64,000 nucleotides of DNA from assembly GCA_047967505.1 (NCBI GenBank), contig CM106540.1; one strand, written 5' to 3'. The notes beneath the pieces were generated by a model, which made no database searches, had not been told where the DNA came from, and worked only from the letters and a program-made list of their open reading frames with translations. This DNA comes from Dipteris shenzhenensis. Its lineage: Eukaryota > Polypodiophyta > Polypodiopsida > Gleicheniales. Positions 53,675 to 64,000 of the stretch are shown one piece after another (positions within the stretch are counted from its first letter, which is position 1; each line of letters starts with the position of its first letter). Both the position numbers and the translations under genes were made by a program.

Positions 53675-55660
53675 ATAGGTGAAAATTTTCCCAATGTGAA
53701 TAGTTCAAATTAATTGAAGTTTGAATGTGTGTGGCATTAGTAGCATAAAATATAGTCTACAAGGGCCCAAGGTCGAGGTGGCAGGGCAAGTCCATGTGAC
53801 ACCCTTCCATGTGAGAGGACCCATAGGTGTGTTGTACATAGTCCATGGCATAAATAAGATGAGATGACAAGAAATCGCATGTCCACCCCTCCACCTAGGC
53901 GGTCCCATGCAAACGTTAAGTGAGATATGCCAAGGTCAATGGGATATATAGTATTAAATTAGTGGAGGTGTCCAATGATCTTGGACTTTCTTATCCATGT
54001 GGGCTAGTCCCATGTGGGGAGGTGATGTATAGTCCAAGAAATAATATTTCTATAAGCGAAAAGTAGGACGAGGTGGCAAGCATCTTTTTGCCAACCCTCC
54101 ACTTGTCCTCCTAGGAATTATAATATTGAGATGAAGCCATGGGGCCTCTTTGACTTAGGATAAGAAGGTTTTATTTTTTAGGGAAGGAAATCATCACATG
54201 CTATTGAGGATGTGCACTGACAAGCCCACATGGGAGAGGCCTCCACCCACACCACCATGCATGTGGGAGGATGGATTTATGAGGGAGCCCCCTTCCTTTG
54301 GTTATAAAAAGGAGGGACTATTGGTTGATGCAACAAACGCATTCTTGTATAGTCACCATTCTAGAATTTTGATTCCCATCCTCCCTTTCAATAAATCATG
54401 ACCCTCTTTGCTTGATGTATCAATCTCCTCATTCCCTCCCCCCTTGTCATGTAGATGCTCCTCATCCTCCTCCCCATTCCCTCTTGTGCCATAGACACCT
54501 TTATTCATCTCCATCCCTCTTCTTTCCTTTCCTCCTCCCATGCTATCTCTTTATCCCTCTTCTTCCCACTCCCCAAGGCTCTTGAGTGTCGCCATGGCTT
54601 GTGCTTGATAGCGTGTGTTGGTTTGTTTTCTTGTTGATATAATCTATCGTGGCTATTGGGATATGAATCTCCACTTTTGAAGATCGTTTGGGCATCAAAA
54701 GCTCCATTCTTGCTCATGTGTAAATGTCCTTCCTGCCTTCTCTTGAGCTCCTTTTGAAATGGGGGAAAAACATTTTCTCTCACCCCCTTTCATTCTTCCT
54801 CTTTCTCCTCTCTTTAGTCGCTCTTTCCCTCATCTCTTTATTCACTTTAGGCATCTCTTTCTAGCCCCTCTCCTTACTCTCTCTCATCCCATGCCTTCTC
54901 TCTCTCTCTCTCTCTCTCTCTCCCCTTCTCGACCCCCTCCATTGGTTGTCTCTCTCTTTAACCGCTCTCTTTTCTCTCTCTCTCATCCCACTCTCTCCCT
55001 TACTTTTTATCTCTCTATCCTCCCTATTCTCCCTCACTTTGGCACCGGCCCTCCTCAAGTTCCCCTCCTGCTACTTCGGGTGCCATGCCCCCATCTCGCC
55101 TCATGCTACATGCCCCACCACTGCCGCCTCACACCACATCACCCACCATGCTCGTTGATGTGCCCACTAATGCCACATCCACATGTGGCGTACCCATGTC
55201 TGCTACTAACCCACTCTGCAAGCCATGCCCGTGTTGTATTTTATGCAGTCTGCCATCGTTAACTGCCTACATGGTGCTATCATACAGTCAACCGCCTACA
55301 TGCGCTATCATATAGCCAATCGCCACCATGCATACCTCCCTTGCACCACCCTGCACTGTCCTTTCGGCCACCTATCAGGCACCATGCCATCATTGCCTTA
55401 GCGACCTCGTGCTCGTGCCCTCGTGCTACACACCCTATGACATCCCATTGACTACCCTCGTGTGCCATGCCATCATCGCTCATGCTGCCACATGGCACCT
55501 ACAGCTACCCCACTAATGTGGCCGTTTGCCATGTACCACCTACTACCACTACCCCGTACAAGCCATGCAGCTACTGATGTGTCCTCCATGGACTGTTGAT
55601 GTGGTGGCCCCTCCTGGCTACTCAACCTGCCATTTCCATATAGGCCGTATAGCCACATGG
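53672..55660. other. Non-coding, pyrimidine-rich DNA
   Basis: No supported gene. 54,400-55,060 is C/T-biased with a CT run at about 54,899-54,923, which creates spurious open frames. A phrase AGCCCACATGGGAGA .. CATGCATGTGGGAGGATG at 54,225-54,275 recurs near 61,602-61,652. 55,080-55,560 has irregular CCATGC/CATCG-type repeats. Confidence 0.5.
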
Positions 55661-55662
55661 TC

Positions 55663-56640
55663 CTAGTACCTATCTGTCATCAATGCATAGTTGACCAAGT
55701 GTTCTTGCACCCTTCTTTGCTCCTCTAATCTCTTGGACCGGCGGTGTTCGGATGGTTCCTCAATGGCTGGAGGTTCTCCGCCATCCAAAAGCTGCTTTAC
55801 CCACTTCGGGAATGGCCGTTGCCGTTGTGGTTCTAGATGCTCTTCTTCCTCTTCTTTATCTTGAATCCTCCCAAGCACCATTGGGGGAGCTCAGTCTACT
55901 GTTGGTGGTTGTACTGGATGGATATCCTGGTCCTGGTTGTCTGGGAAAGAAGCATCCTCCTCCAATTGATGCAGCTATTCTGAGAAGACCACATCATGAC
56001 TTACAATTACCTTCTTGGTAACACGGTTATAGAGATGGTAACCCTTCGCCTCTTCACTGTAGCCTGAGAAAATACATTTTCAGCTCTTCGGTTCCAATTT
56101 GGTCCTATCAGCATCAGGGACATGCACAAAACAGTCACATCCAAAAACTCTAAAATGTGCAGCTGAAGGTTTCTTACTAGAAAAGGCCTGCAGTGGAGTC
56201 ATCCCATGCACAGCTTTTGTGTAGCTATGATTCAGAATGTAAACTACTGTGTTATGTGCTTCAGCCCATAAAGTCTTTGGCAAATCTTTCCCTTTCATCA
56301 TACTCTGCCCATTTCATAGATAACGCGACTCCATTTCGCTGTGATGTATGTGGCAGGAGTTTCTACCTCTTGATGCCTTGACTTTTGTAGTAACTTTCAA
56401 ATTCAGTTGATGTGAAATCTCCACATCTGTCTGATCTCAACTTCTTCACCTTCCTCCCTGATTCTTTCTCGACCATTACATGCCATTCCTTGAACTTACT
56501 AAAAGCCTCGTCTTTAGTCTTCAAGAAGTATATCCATATCCTTCTACTGTAGTCGTCGATCAGCGTCATGAAGTAGTAGGAACCACCCAAAGCTTTCATC
56601 TCCATCTTTCCATAGAGGTCCGTGTGAAGGAGCTCTAGAG
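55663..56640 (-). pseudogene. Copia integrase region and start of next domain
   Basis: Minus-strand Ty1/copia pieces: integrase core (56,605-56,363: TLIDDYSRRIWIYFLK, the first catalytic Asp block, and RSDRCGDFTS, where active copies have RSDRGGE), then 56,301-56,080 (LPKTLWAEAHNTVVYILN and HFRVFGC). A piece at 55,881-55,663 is polar (RSKRLEEQRRV) and resembles the region just before reverse transcriptase. The reverse transcriptase itself is missing, so the element is cut at about 55,660. Confidence 0.82.
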
Positions 56641-56849
56641 GAGCCTTGCCCTACTGGCCTATTTAGGAAAGGGCTGCCGATGCTGCTTACCCATCATGCA
56701 AGCTTCACATACATTGGGTAGATCTGTAATTTTTGGTAGGACTGCAATCATTCCACTTTTATGCATCTCCTTTAAAGAAATAAGGTTTAGATGACCAAAC
56801 CTGTCATGCCACAGCTTAGTGTTCTTCACATCCACTCGAGCGCTGAAAG

Positions 56850-58105
56850 CTAACAGTTCATAGATATTATTGCACCATGTATCTTTACCAACGACCTTCC
56901 CTTGACATCCAAAATCTGTGTGCCATTCTTATCAATGTGAACTTTGAGGTCCCGATCCGTGATCGCAGAAACAAACAAGAAGTTCCTCTTGATATCTGGC
57001 ACATAAAGAACATTGGACAACTGTTTTATAACTCCATCTGACTTGAGAGCAATCGTACCTTTTCCTTTTGCTAGACATTTTGCATCATTGCCGATTGCTA
57101 CCAGGATGTCATTCCCTACTGGCTGTAGAGAGGTATACCAATCCTTTTGACTGATCATGTGGCGTGATGCCCCACTGTCAATAATCCATGGTTCATCCGT
57201 AGGTACATGAACTGCCTCTGTGCAAATCTCCTCAATTGCTATGAACAGCTCTACTGATACTCCCTGTGCACTGTTTCTGGACTCTTTCTTTACTCCGTTC
57301 TTCTCATCTATAATCTTCTTCTGGCACTCATTCTGCTTGTGCCCTGCCTTGTTGCAATAGAAGCACTTGATCTTCTTCTTTCTCTTTTTATCATCAGAAG
57401 AAGATGGGTTACCAGAATCCTTACCCTTACCTTTCTTTGATCCAGTGTAGAAAGCCAAATCTTCTCCAGTCCTCATCTTTTGATGCATCTACTCCTCCAG
57501 AAGCATTGCACTGAAATCCACAAAGTTGAGGGGCAGATTTTGGTTCTACATATTCAGTGCCATAACAAGACCGTCGTACTTTGGTGGTAGAATCTGTATG
57601 CATCTTCGTGCTAGATTCTCGCTAGTGATGGTGATGCCAATCGCAGTCATTAAATCATGCAAATTCTTCACCCTGGTGATGAACTTCTCTGCCGTTTTTG
57701 ACTCAGACAGTTTCTCGTTCGCGAGTTGAGTCTCTAGATTGTGAATCTGCATCTGATTCGTGGTCCCGTATTGATTTTTCAAGACCGTCCATGCCTCCTC
57801 CGCTATGGTGACATGTTGAATTAACGCCATGATAGAATCACTTACACTGCAGACAATAGAACACAGCACATCTGTATTTCTTCTTGTCCACGCAAGAATC
57901 TCATCCATAATTGGTACTATCTGTTGTGCTGCATTGGCCGGATTCGGTCTCGAACCAGTTTCAGGTCCACCCCAGTAGCAGTATCCCAAAGCTCATATGC
58001 GCTTAGGATGGTCTTCATCTTGAACTTCCAAAGTGGATAGTTAGTGCCATCCAACTTTTCGCTTTCGCCGAATAGTGGGATTCGTAGTCTTGCGGGCTGG
58101 GCCAT
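56850..58105 (-). pseudogene. Copia Gag and protease
   Basis: Gag starts at ATG 58,105 (LDGTNYPLWKFKMKTIL, the copia Gag N-terminus) and continues in other frames through AEEAWTVLKNQYG and LARRCIQILPPKYDGLVMAL. 57,488-56,850 has a perfect zinc knuckle CFYCNKAGHKQNEC and a protease with WIIDSGASRHM (DSGA active site intact). A frame change splits Gag near 57,960, and another break lies near 57,500. Together they form an inactive copy of the usual Gag-protease order. Confidence 0.88.
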
Positions 58106-58162
58106 CTCTCACAATCTGCTCGCAAACAAAACACACTACCAAATCTTCTTGCTAGAGTCTAG

Positions 58163-58175
58163 GCTCTGACACCAT
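58163..58175 (-). other. Copia primer-binding site
   Basis: The complement reads TGGTGTCAGAGCC, the initiator-Met-tRNA type, directly after the LTR end (GTTTTCTTACA). Confidence 0.75.
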
Positions 58176-58889
58176 GTAAGAAAACAATACAACATCTGTG
58201 CTCAACAAATAACAGAATCTCGTATGCAAGAGAGAAAACAGATAGTATGGAGAATCAAAAATTTGATTACTATAGAGCTGATACAATAGATGGCGCTACC
58301 TCCCAACCATGTGCTCCTATGAAAGAAGCTTCGATGGTGAGCTGGAAATAGTAGAGGACGGAGGCTACATGCTAAGGAATCATGGTTGCTGTAGCCAATG
58401 ATGAAATGGGCTCCACAGGCTTACTCTTATATAGCCACCACAAGTAGTCAATTAGAGCCAATTGGGTGACCGACCCAGGGGGTCGGTCCCAAAATAGGCC
58501 ACCGACCACACGATAAAGCTAGTGTGCAAAATAGAGCAACTCACCTATGGTATCTATTTGGCCCAGAGCCATCCGAGATCATCTAAGGCTCCAAACGGGC
58601 CCCGCAACCCAAGAGTGGGCTGCCTCGAGAAATGCTCCATCTACCCTTAGCGCCGTCAGTCATGGGATGCCTTCTGGCACTTGCATGTAGCCTAGTTGGC
58701 AGTGTGCCAACTCTATCTGAAGCCGTCCAACCATCAGGCCACACATGGCCCCCATCTAGTGTCCAAACCAGGACCTACCGGATAACCGAGCTACTCAAAT
58801 GCCTTCTCCTCATATGGCGGGGTTATAAGTAGAGTAATCTGGTTCTCGCGTAGTTACACGAGGGTGGAGCATTGATATCTAATACCCCC
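58176..58889 (-). repeat. Copia LTR (about 714 bp)
   Basis: Read leftward this begins TATTAGATATCAATGCTCCA at about 58,889 (expected TG is TA) and ends TTTTCTTACA at 58,176. It is preceded by the purine tract TTGAGGGGGG of an upstream element and followed by the primer-binding site, so one LTR serves as 3' LTR for the remnant to its right and 5' LTR for the element to its left. Confidence 0.75.
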
Positions 58890-58910
58890 CTCAATGTCCA
58901 CCTGCAAGTG

Positions 58911-59033
58911 AACTTACTTTTTCGGCCCAATGCCAAGTCGATGAAGATGCCTCTCTAGTAAGTCTCTTCCAAGAGCCTTCATGAAGATGTCCGTAGCATT
59001 CTCTGTAGTCGGATAGTACACCAGTCGACCTCT
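58911..59033 (-). pseudogene. Copia RNase H tail of a second element
   Basis: About 40 residues ending the polyprotein: RGRLVYYPTTENATDIFMKA then GRDLLERHLHRLG and a stop, the usual end of copia RNase H (TADIFTKAL). It is fused directly to LTR sequence on its right, so everything between is deleted. Confidence 0.8.
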
Positions 59034-59409
59034 TCGACCACACAATAGAACTGGTGTGCAAAATAGAGCAACTAACCTATGGTCTCCGTTCAGCCCAGAG
59101 CCATCCGAAATCATCTGAGGCTCCAAACGGGCCCCGCAACCCAAGAGTGGGCTGCCTCGAGAAATGCTCTGTTTACCCTCAGTGCGGTCAGTCATGGGAT
59201 GCCTTCCCGCACTTACATGTAGCCTAGTTGGTGATGTGCCAACTCTATCTGAAGCGGTCCAGCCATCAGGCCACACATGGCCCCCATCTAACTAGGACCT
59301 ACCAGATAACCGAGTTACTCAAATGCCTTCTCCTCATATGGGGGGCCTTACAAGTAGAGTTAGCTGGTTCCCGCGTAGTTACATGAGAGTGGAGCATTGA
59401 TATCTAACA
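59034..59409 (-). repeat. Copia LTR, partial second copy
   Basis: Matches 58,502-58,889 with scattered substitutions and a small gap; begins TGTTAGATATCAATGCTCCA at 59,408 on the minus strand. The inner 3' part of the LTR is missing at the junction with the RNase H tail. Confidence 0.82.
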
Positions 59410-60234
59410 GTAATATTATTTGGGCACAAGGTAAACTTTTAGCAAAGAACAATAAGGTTGTTCTATCCTCAACACTTGGCCAAAGTCTTGGCTTCTCCCC
59501 ACCCTCTCATTCTTCCAATCTAGGATTACCGAGAGTTGGGATGTATGCATTCTAGTTCTCATATAATGTCAGGCAAGTGCAAAGTGATACCTTAAATTCA
59601 TGTCATTAGTATGCCATACAACTCTATCTAGAGTTCCAAGAGATCCAAGTGCACCATATTCCACAGTCCCAACATAGTGTGATCAACACACTTGTCCATT
59701 GTGCATCAACAAGAGGTACCTTAACAAAGGGGGCTCGTTGCCTACACAACTTGGGGTGAATTATCAAGCAAGAATAGGGACCCTCCCAATGGAGACGAAT
59801 GGCCCACATGAGGGTCATCACCTATAAATATTGTGGAGGGTGTGGCCACTATGAGACCAGATTCTTTGAGTATCTCATTTGGGTTCACTAAATTCGGGCA
59901 ATCGTCAAGAAGGTTCTTCGTCGAATTGCCCAAAGGAAGAAGTTACAATGCCAAACTGCACCCCAGTAGAAGAGAGCTCGTGGTGGTTTCAAGAGCTTGA
60001 AAAAGGTGGTGATCACGTGAGAGCTTTACAACTCTTACCTTTGTTTTGGCTTTTATCTTTGCATTGATGAATAATTTGATGCAATGCCGCATACCCCCAC
60101 AATAAGCGTCCTTGTATAATTTTTTCTTTGTTTCCAATCTCTCTTTTCAAACAATGGTTGATATCCCAGTGTTTAGTAAATCCTAGTGAGTATCTCGTGG
60201 CCTTCAAAAACGCCGATGTTTTTACCTGAATTTT
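59410..60234. other. No gene recognised
   Basis: AT-rich, with stops in all frames. Probably the left flank or leader of the gypsy fragment that follows; no LTR border identified. Confidence 0.4.
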
Positions 60235-61263
60235 TTGATAGAAGACCATTGGTTGTTCATGCTTTCCACATTCTTAGAAGGATTGGCCCATGTATGGTAT
60301 GAGAAGCAGCCAAAGGTAGTTCATCAAAGTTGGCTAAGGCTGATGGCAGCAATGATTGAGTACTTTGGCAAGGATGAAGAGCTAGATAAAATGCACTTTC
60401 AAGTGGCACATCTAAAGCAGTTGGAAGGTGAGAAGGTGGATCGATACATGGATCGAGAGGCCGGGCTCCTTTTCACTTGATTGCCGTGCAAGAAGACAAT
60501 GCTGGTTCCAAACTGGAATGACTCAACATGTTCTGAGTTGCCTATTTGCTAGAGCCAATGATGATATCCTCCTCAAGTTAAAGTGGAAGAATCCAAAGAC
60601 CATGGTGTGTGCCCAAGAAATAGCTCAAAAGTTTGGCAAGGCTCTATCTGACCATGCATCAAAAAAGGTCTTTGTACCACCGCAACCCACTTGAGTCCTG
60701 CAGTGCCCACAAGGGGTGCCCCCCTATGGAAATATACCCCAGCCTCCACCAAGGGTGTATCCTCAACCGCCATTGGGCATGTATGCTTGTCCACCACACA
60801 GAGTATATCTGCAACCTCTACCTAGAGGGATTCCACCACCTCATCCCCAAGCCCCTCTTCTTCCTACTCCTCCAGCTCTGCCCAACTGAAGAACCTGGCA
60901 TCAATGACCTTGCTAAGGCACTTAATAACCTCCTACTTGAGATGTTGAGGATCAGGAAGAAATCCAACCACATTCCAAGGATTGTGCCAATGTTGTGTCT
61001 TTTGATTGTCATTAGAAGGGCCATTACCGCACTAAATCCCCAATGTTCCACGAGTGAATCTCCTTGGTGAGTCAAATGCTACAAATTTGTATGTGGAGAT
61101 TATTGACCTTGGGAAAAGGAGCCGCAAAGTGGCAAACCCCTCCTCAAGCCATCGACCTAGATGGCCAAAGAAGAGGGTATCTTTTTCAAAACCCCCAAAT
61201 GTTGAAATGACTAGTTCACCTATGGAGAAAGAGAAGGCTCCTAGATCACGTAGGAGTAACTAG
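60235..61263 (+). pseudogene. Ty3/gypsy Gag fragment
   Basis: Plus-strand remnant. FLEGLAHVWYEKQPKVV followed by WLRLMAAMIEYFG is the conserved core of plant retrotransposon Gag (AxxWY..W..L...F). After a frameshift near 60,475 the capsid tail continues (CAQEIAQKFGKAL), then a Pro-rich part with PPP and PQP repeats (60,690-60,890), and a last basic piece to 61,263. No protease or pol follows. Confidence 0.65.
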
Positions 61264-62095
61264 TCACCTTCAAATTTCCCTATTACATCTAATCAAAAAC
61301 ATTATTTGCTAGTCCAAGACATTGCCCACCAGTCCTTGAATATCATACATTTGAGACATGTAAACCTTGTGAGATACATGAGATAATTAAAAATCATTGC
61401 AACATCAGTCCAGCTACAATGAGCTTTTGACAACAATGTGCCCTACACATTATTTGAAGTCAACAAATGCAAGGCGTGAATTGGATTTATATTTACATAG
61501 TTTGTATCCATTTGCACAACCATATGCTGTGCAACCACTTCTCTCCAATAACCTAGATAATTGTTTGTGCCCTATAAGCTAGTGTTTGCTTGGTAACTGC
61601 CTAGCCCACATGGGAGACTTTTCCACACACACCATGCACGTGGGAGGATGCATTAATTGGGAGAGACCCCCTCTTACCCTCCCCAAGGTAAATTTTTAAG
61701 GGTGAATATTTGCCCAAAGGCAAATTTAGGAGCTTTTCCAAACTGATGGGACTAACATTTCAATCTTTAAATTTAATAAATTTGCCCAAAAATTAGCATA
61801 ACTTCCTCTTATGAAGTCCAAATTGATCCCTCCAAGTAGTCAAATCGATCAGCATAAGCCATCAAAATTCATCTATATGGTTAGAATTTTCAAATTCCAG
61901 CTTATTAAAAACATGTGAATGACGTTTAGTTATACTTAATTCCATTGAAGCCTTAAAAATGGTAGCATGGATAATATTTGTAACTCTACCCTAGGAAAGA
62001 TTTGCCCAATGACCTATACTCCCATAATCGTGTATCCCTCTCAGAGATTACCCTGACCATCCCGCAACCTTGATCCCTATAACCTATACCCCATA
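61264..62095. other. Non-coding flank
   Basis: No gene. Contains the second copy of the AGCCCACATGGGAGA .. CACGTGGGAGGATG phrase near 61,602-61,652 (first at 54,225). Confidence 0.45.
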
Positions 62096-62272
62096 TCTTA
62101 AATCCTAAACCCTAAACCCTAATCCCAGTATCTTAATCTGTATAGCCTAAACCCAAATTCCTATACCCTATACCCTATTTTCTATATCTTTAATCCTAAA
62201 ACCTATACCCTAAATCATATACCATAAACCCTAAATCCTATACCATATACCCTATATCCTAAACCTTAAGCC
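62096..62272. repeat. Degenerate telomere-like tract (CCCTAAA-type)
   Basis: AAACCCTAAACCCTAA near 62,108 has two adjacent perfect plant-type units. The rest is CCTATACCCTA, CCTAAATC and TATACCCTATA variants with a similar period. It lies directly before the ~183-bp satellite. Confidence 0.7.
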
Positions 62273-62274
62273 AA

Positions 62275-64000
62275 AAAATAGTATTTGATGTGTGTTATTT
62301 GATCACGCACATATCTAATGGGCATGATCCTTCAATAAATTAAATCACATGCAAATTATCATGCCCATTGGATATGCTTTCGATGGTCAAAGTCGCCATT
62401 GACTCCGTTTTTCACAACGTGTTATGCACCACCACCAAAAAATAGTATTTGAGGTGTGTCATTTGAACATGCACATAACCAATGGGCATGATACTCTATA
62501 CACACATGAATCCAACCTATGTTAATGCATGTAGAAATTATTGTAACCATCGTATATGCTTTGGATGGTCAAAGATGCCACAAACCCCATTTTCCATCAA
62601 GTGTTATGCACAACTATAAAAAATAGTATTTGAGGTGTGTTATTCGAACGTGCACATACTCTATGGCCATAATACTCTTCACTCATGTCAATCCAATCTA
62701 TGTTGAGGCTTGTATGAAGTATCATGCCCATCGTATATGCTTTGGATGGTCAAACTTGCCACAAATTCCATTTCCACAAGTGTTATACACAACCACCAAA
62801 AAACATGCTCTGGATGGTCAAAGTCACCACAAAACCTGTTTTTCACCAAGTGTTATGCACAACCACACAAAAGAATAGTATCTAAGGTGTTTCATTCAAA
62901 TGCGCTCACACCCAATGGTTATGATACTTTTCACACGCATCAATACAACGTATGTTGAGGTGCGTGCAAAATAGCATGCCTATCGGATATGATTTGGATT
63001 GTCAAACGCGCCACAAACACCATTTTTCACCAAGTGTTATACACAACTGCCAAAAAATAGTATCTGAGGTGTATTATTCGAATGCGCTCATACCCAAAGG
63101 GCACGATGCTTTGCACATGTATGAATATAGCCTATTTTGAGGCGTGTACAAAATACCTTGCCTATCAGATATGCATTAGAAGTATTATTCAAATGCGCTC
63201 ATACCTGATGGACACGATACTTCTAATAATACCCATAGGTGTGCAAAGTATCATGCCCATAGGATATGCTTTGATGGCTATGACCTATTTTGAGATGTGT
63301 GAGCGCACATCAATCCAACCTATTTTGAGATGTGTGCAAAGTATCATGCCCATAGGATATGCTTTGGATGGTGAAAGTAACCACAAACCATGTTTTTCAT
63401 CAAGTGTTATGCACAACTGCCCAAAAAATACAGTTTAAGGTGTGTTATTAAAACTTGCACATACTAGATGGGCATGATGCTTTGAATTTGTGTCAGTACA
63501 ACCTATTTTTAGATGTGCAAAGTATCATTCCCATATAATTTGCTTTGGATGGTCAAACGCACCACAAATCCCATTTTTCACCAAGTGTCATCCACACCTG
63601 CCAAAAAACATGCTTTGAGGTGTGTTATTCGAATGCGCACATATCAGATGGACATGATACTTTATATGTTATTAAATAAAACCTATCTTAAGCCGTGTGC
63701 AAAGTGTCATACCCATCGTATATACTCTGGATGGTCAAAGTTGCCACAAATCCCATTTTCCATCAAGTGTTATGCACAACCACCAAAAATAGTATTTGAG
63801 GTGTGTTATTCAAATAGGCACATACTTGATGGGAATGATACCCTTGAACCATGTCAATCTAATAGATGTTGAGGCCTTTGCAATGTATCGTGCCCATTGG
63901 ATATGCTTTGGATGGTCAAACTCGCCACAAACTCCATTTTTAACCCAAGTGTTATGCACAATCGTCAAAAAACATGCTTTGAGGTGTGTTATTGGAACGT
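62275..64000. repeat. ~183-bp satellite array, continues past the window
   Basis: Units share AAAAAATAGTATTTGAGGTG, TGTTATTYGAA, GGGCATGAT, GCCCATNGGATATGCTTTGG, ATGGTCAAA and CACAAACCCCATTTTTCACC with AAGTGTTATGCACAA. The last marker occurs near 62,410, 62,598, 62,779, 62,848, 63,034, 63,402, 63,584, 63,767 and 63,949. Spacing is mostly 181-187, with one short unit and one double-length unit. No coding content; open frames here are accidental. Confidence 0.88.

Noticed and set aside
54759-55262. 167-residue plus-strand frame rich in Ser, Leu and Pro
   Set aside because: Lies in a C/T-biased stretch with a CT microsatellite; no protein-like pattern.
62630-63872. Open frames of 60-120 residues in the right-hand array
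   Set aside because: They are products of the ~183-bp satellite and repeat with it.
1-64000. CRISPR arrays, rRNA or tRNA genes
   Set aside because: None seen. The tRNA-like phrases GCTCTGATACCA and GCTCTGACACCA are retrotransposon primer-binding sites; the repeats are satellites.

Overview
The window is repeat-rich nuclear DNA of a land plant. The evidence is Ty3/gypsy and Ty1/copia elements with initiator-Met-type primer sites, a secreted berberine-bridge-enzyme-like (BBE-like) oxidase of plant type, CCCTAAA telomere-like repeats, short GT..AG introns and several satellites. Host genes are sparse, which suggests a large genome. A fern, lycophyte, bryophyte or gymnosperm is plausible, but nothing here fixes the lineage.

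Layout: 1-3.3 kb holds unremarkable DNA and a decayed gypsy protease fragment. 3.3 kb is copy 1 of a 247-bp hAT-like MITE. 4.65-6.2 kb is the only clearly intact conserved enzyme gene (BBE-like, intronless). 8.5-10.8 kb is a decayed transposase-like reading frame. 10.8-13.7 kb is a truncated chromovirus with one full LTR. 14.4-17.7 kb is an unrecognised two-frame gene on the minus strand. 17.9-20.1 kb is a GC-rich tract that flips between pyrimidine-rich and purine-rich at successive palindromes. 20.4-31.3 kb is a decayed minus-strand gypsy element carrying MITE copies 2 and 3. 33.1-34.1 kb is a gene with a TFIIS-N-like domain. 34.1-39.4 kb appears non-coding. 39.5-53.6 kb is a hairpin-bearing ~360-bp satellite, split by an 11.3-kb transposon. 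55.6-59.4 kb is a copia element with tandemly arranged LTRs. 60.2-61.3 kb is a gypsy gag fragment. 62.1-64 kb is degenerate telomere-like sequence followed by a ~183-bp satellite running off the window.

The main discovery candidate is the 11,321-bp element at 41,244-52,564. It has 31-bp terminal inverted repeats (29/31 identical) and sits in a satellite unit whose uninterrupted form can be read from neighbouring units. It carries four genes: a multi-exon transposase-like gene (minus), two unrecognised genes (plus), and a minus-strand gene whose frame joins a histone H3-like protein, with a recognisable ARTKxTARK tail and histone fold, to a C-terminal Ulp1/C48-type cysteine protease. The splice phases of the H3-protease gene fit through all six exons. 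This copy is dead: in-frame stops and changed protease residues, mostly explicable as G-to-A or C-to-T changes, run through its genes. A second, more canonical H3 fragment lies 1.5 kb outside it.

How the parts relate: the transposase plus TIRs could account for mobility. The H3-like protein and protease suggest, by inference only, that the element modified or escaped host chromatin or SUMO control. The host genes seen (oxidase, TFIIS-N-like) have no evident link to each other.
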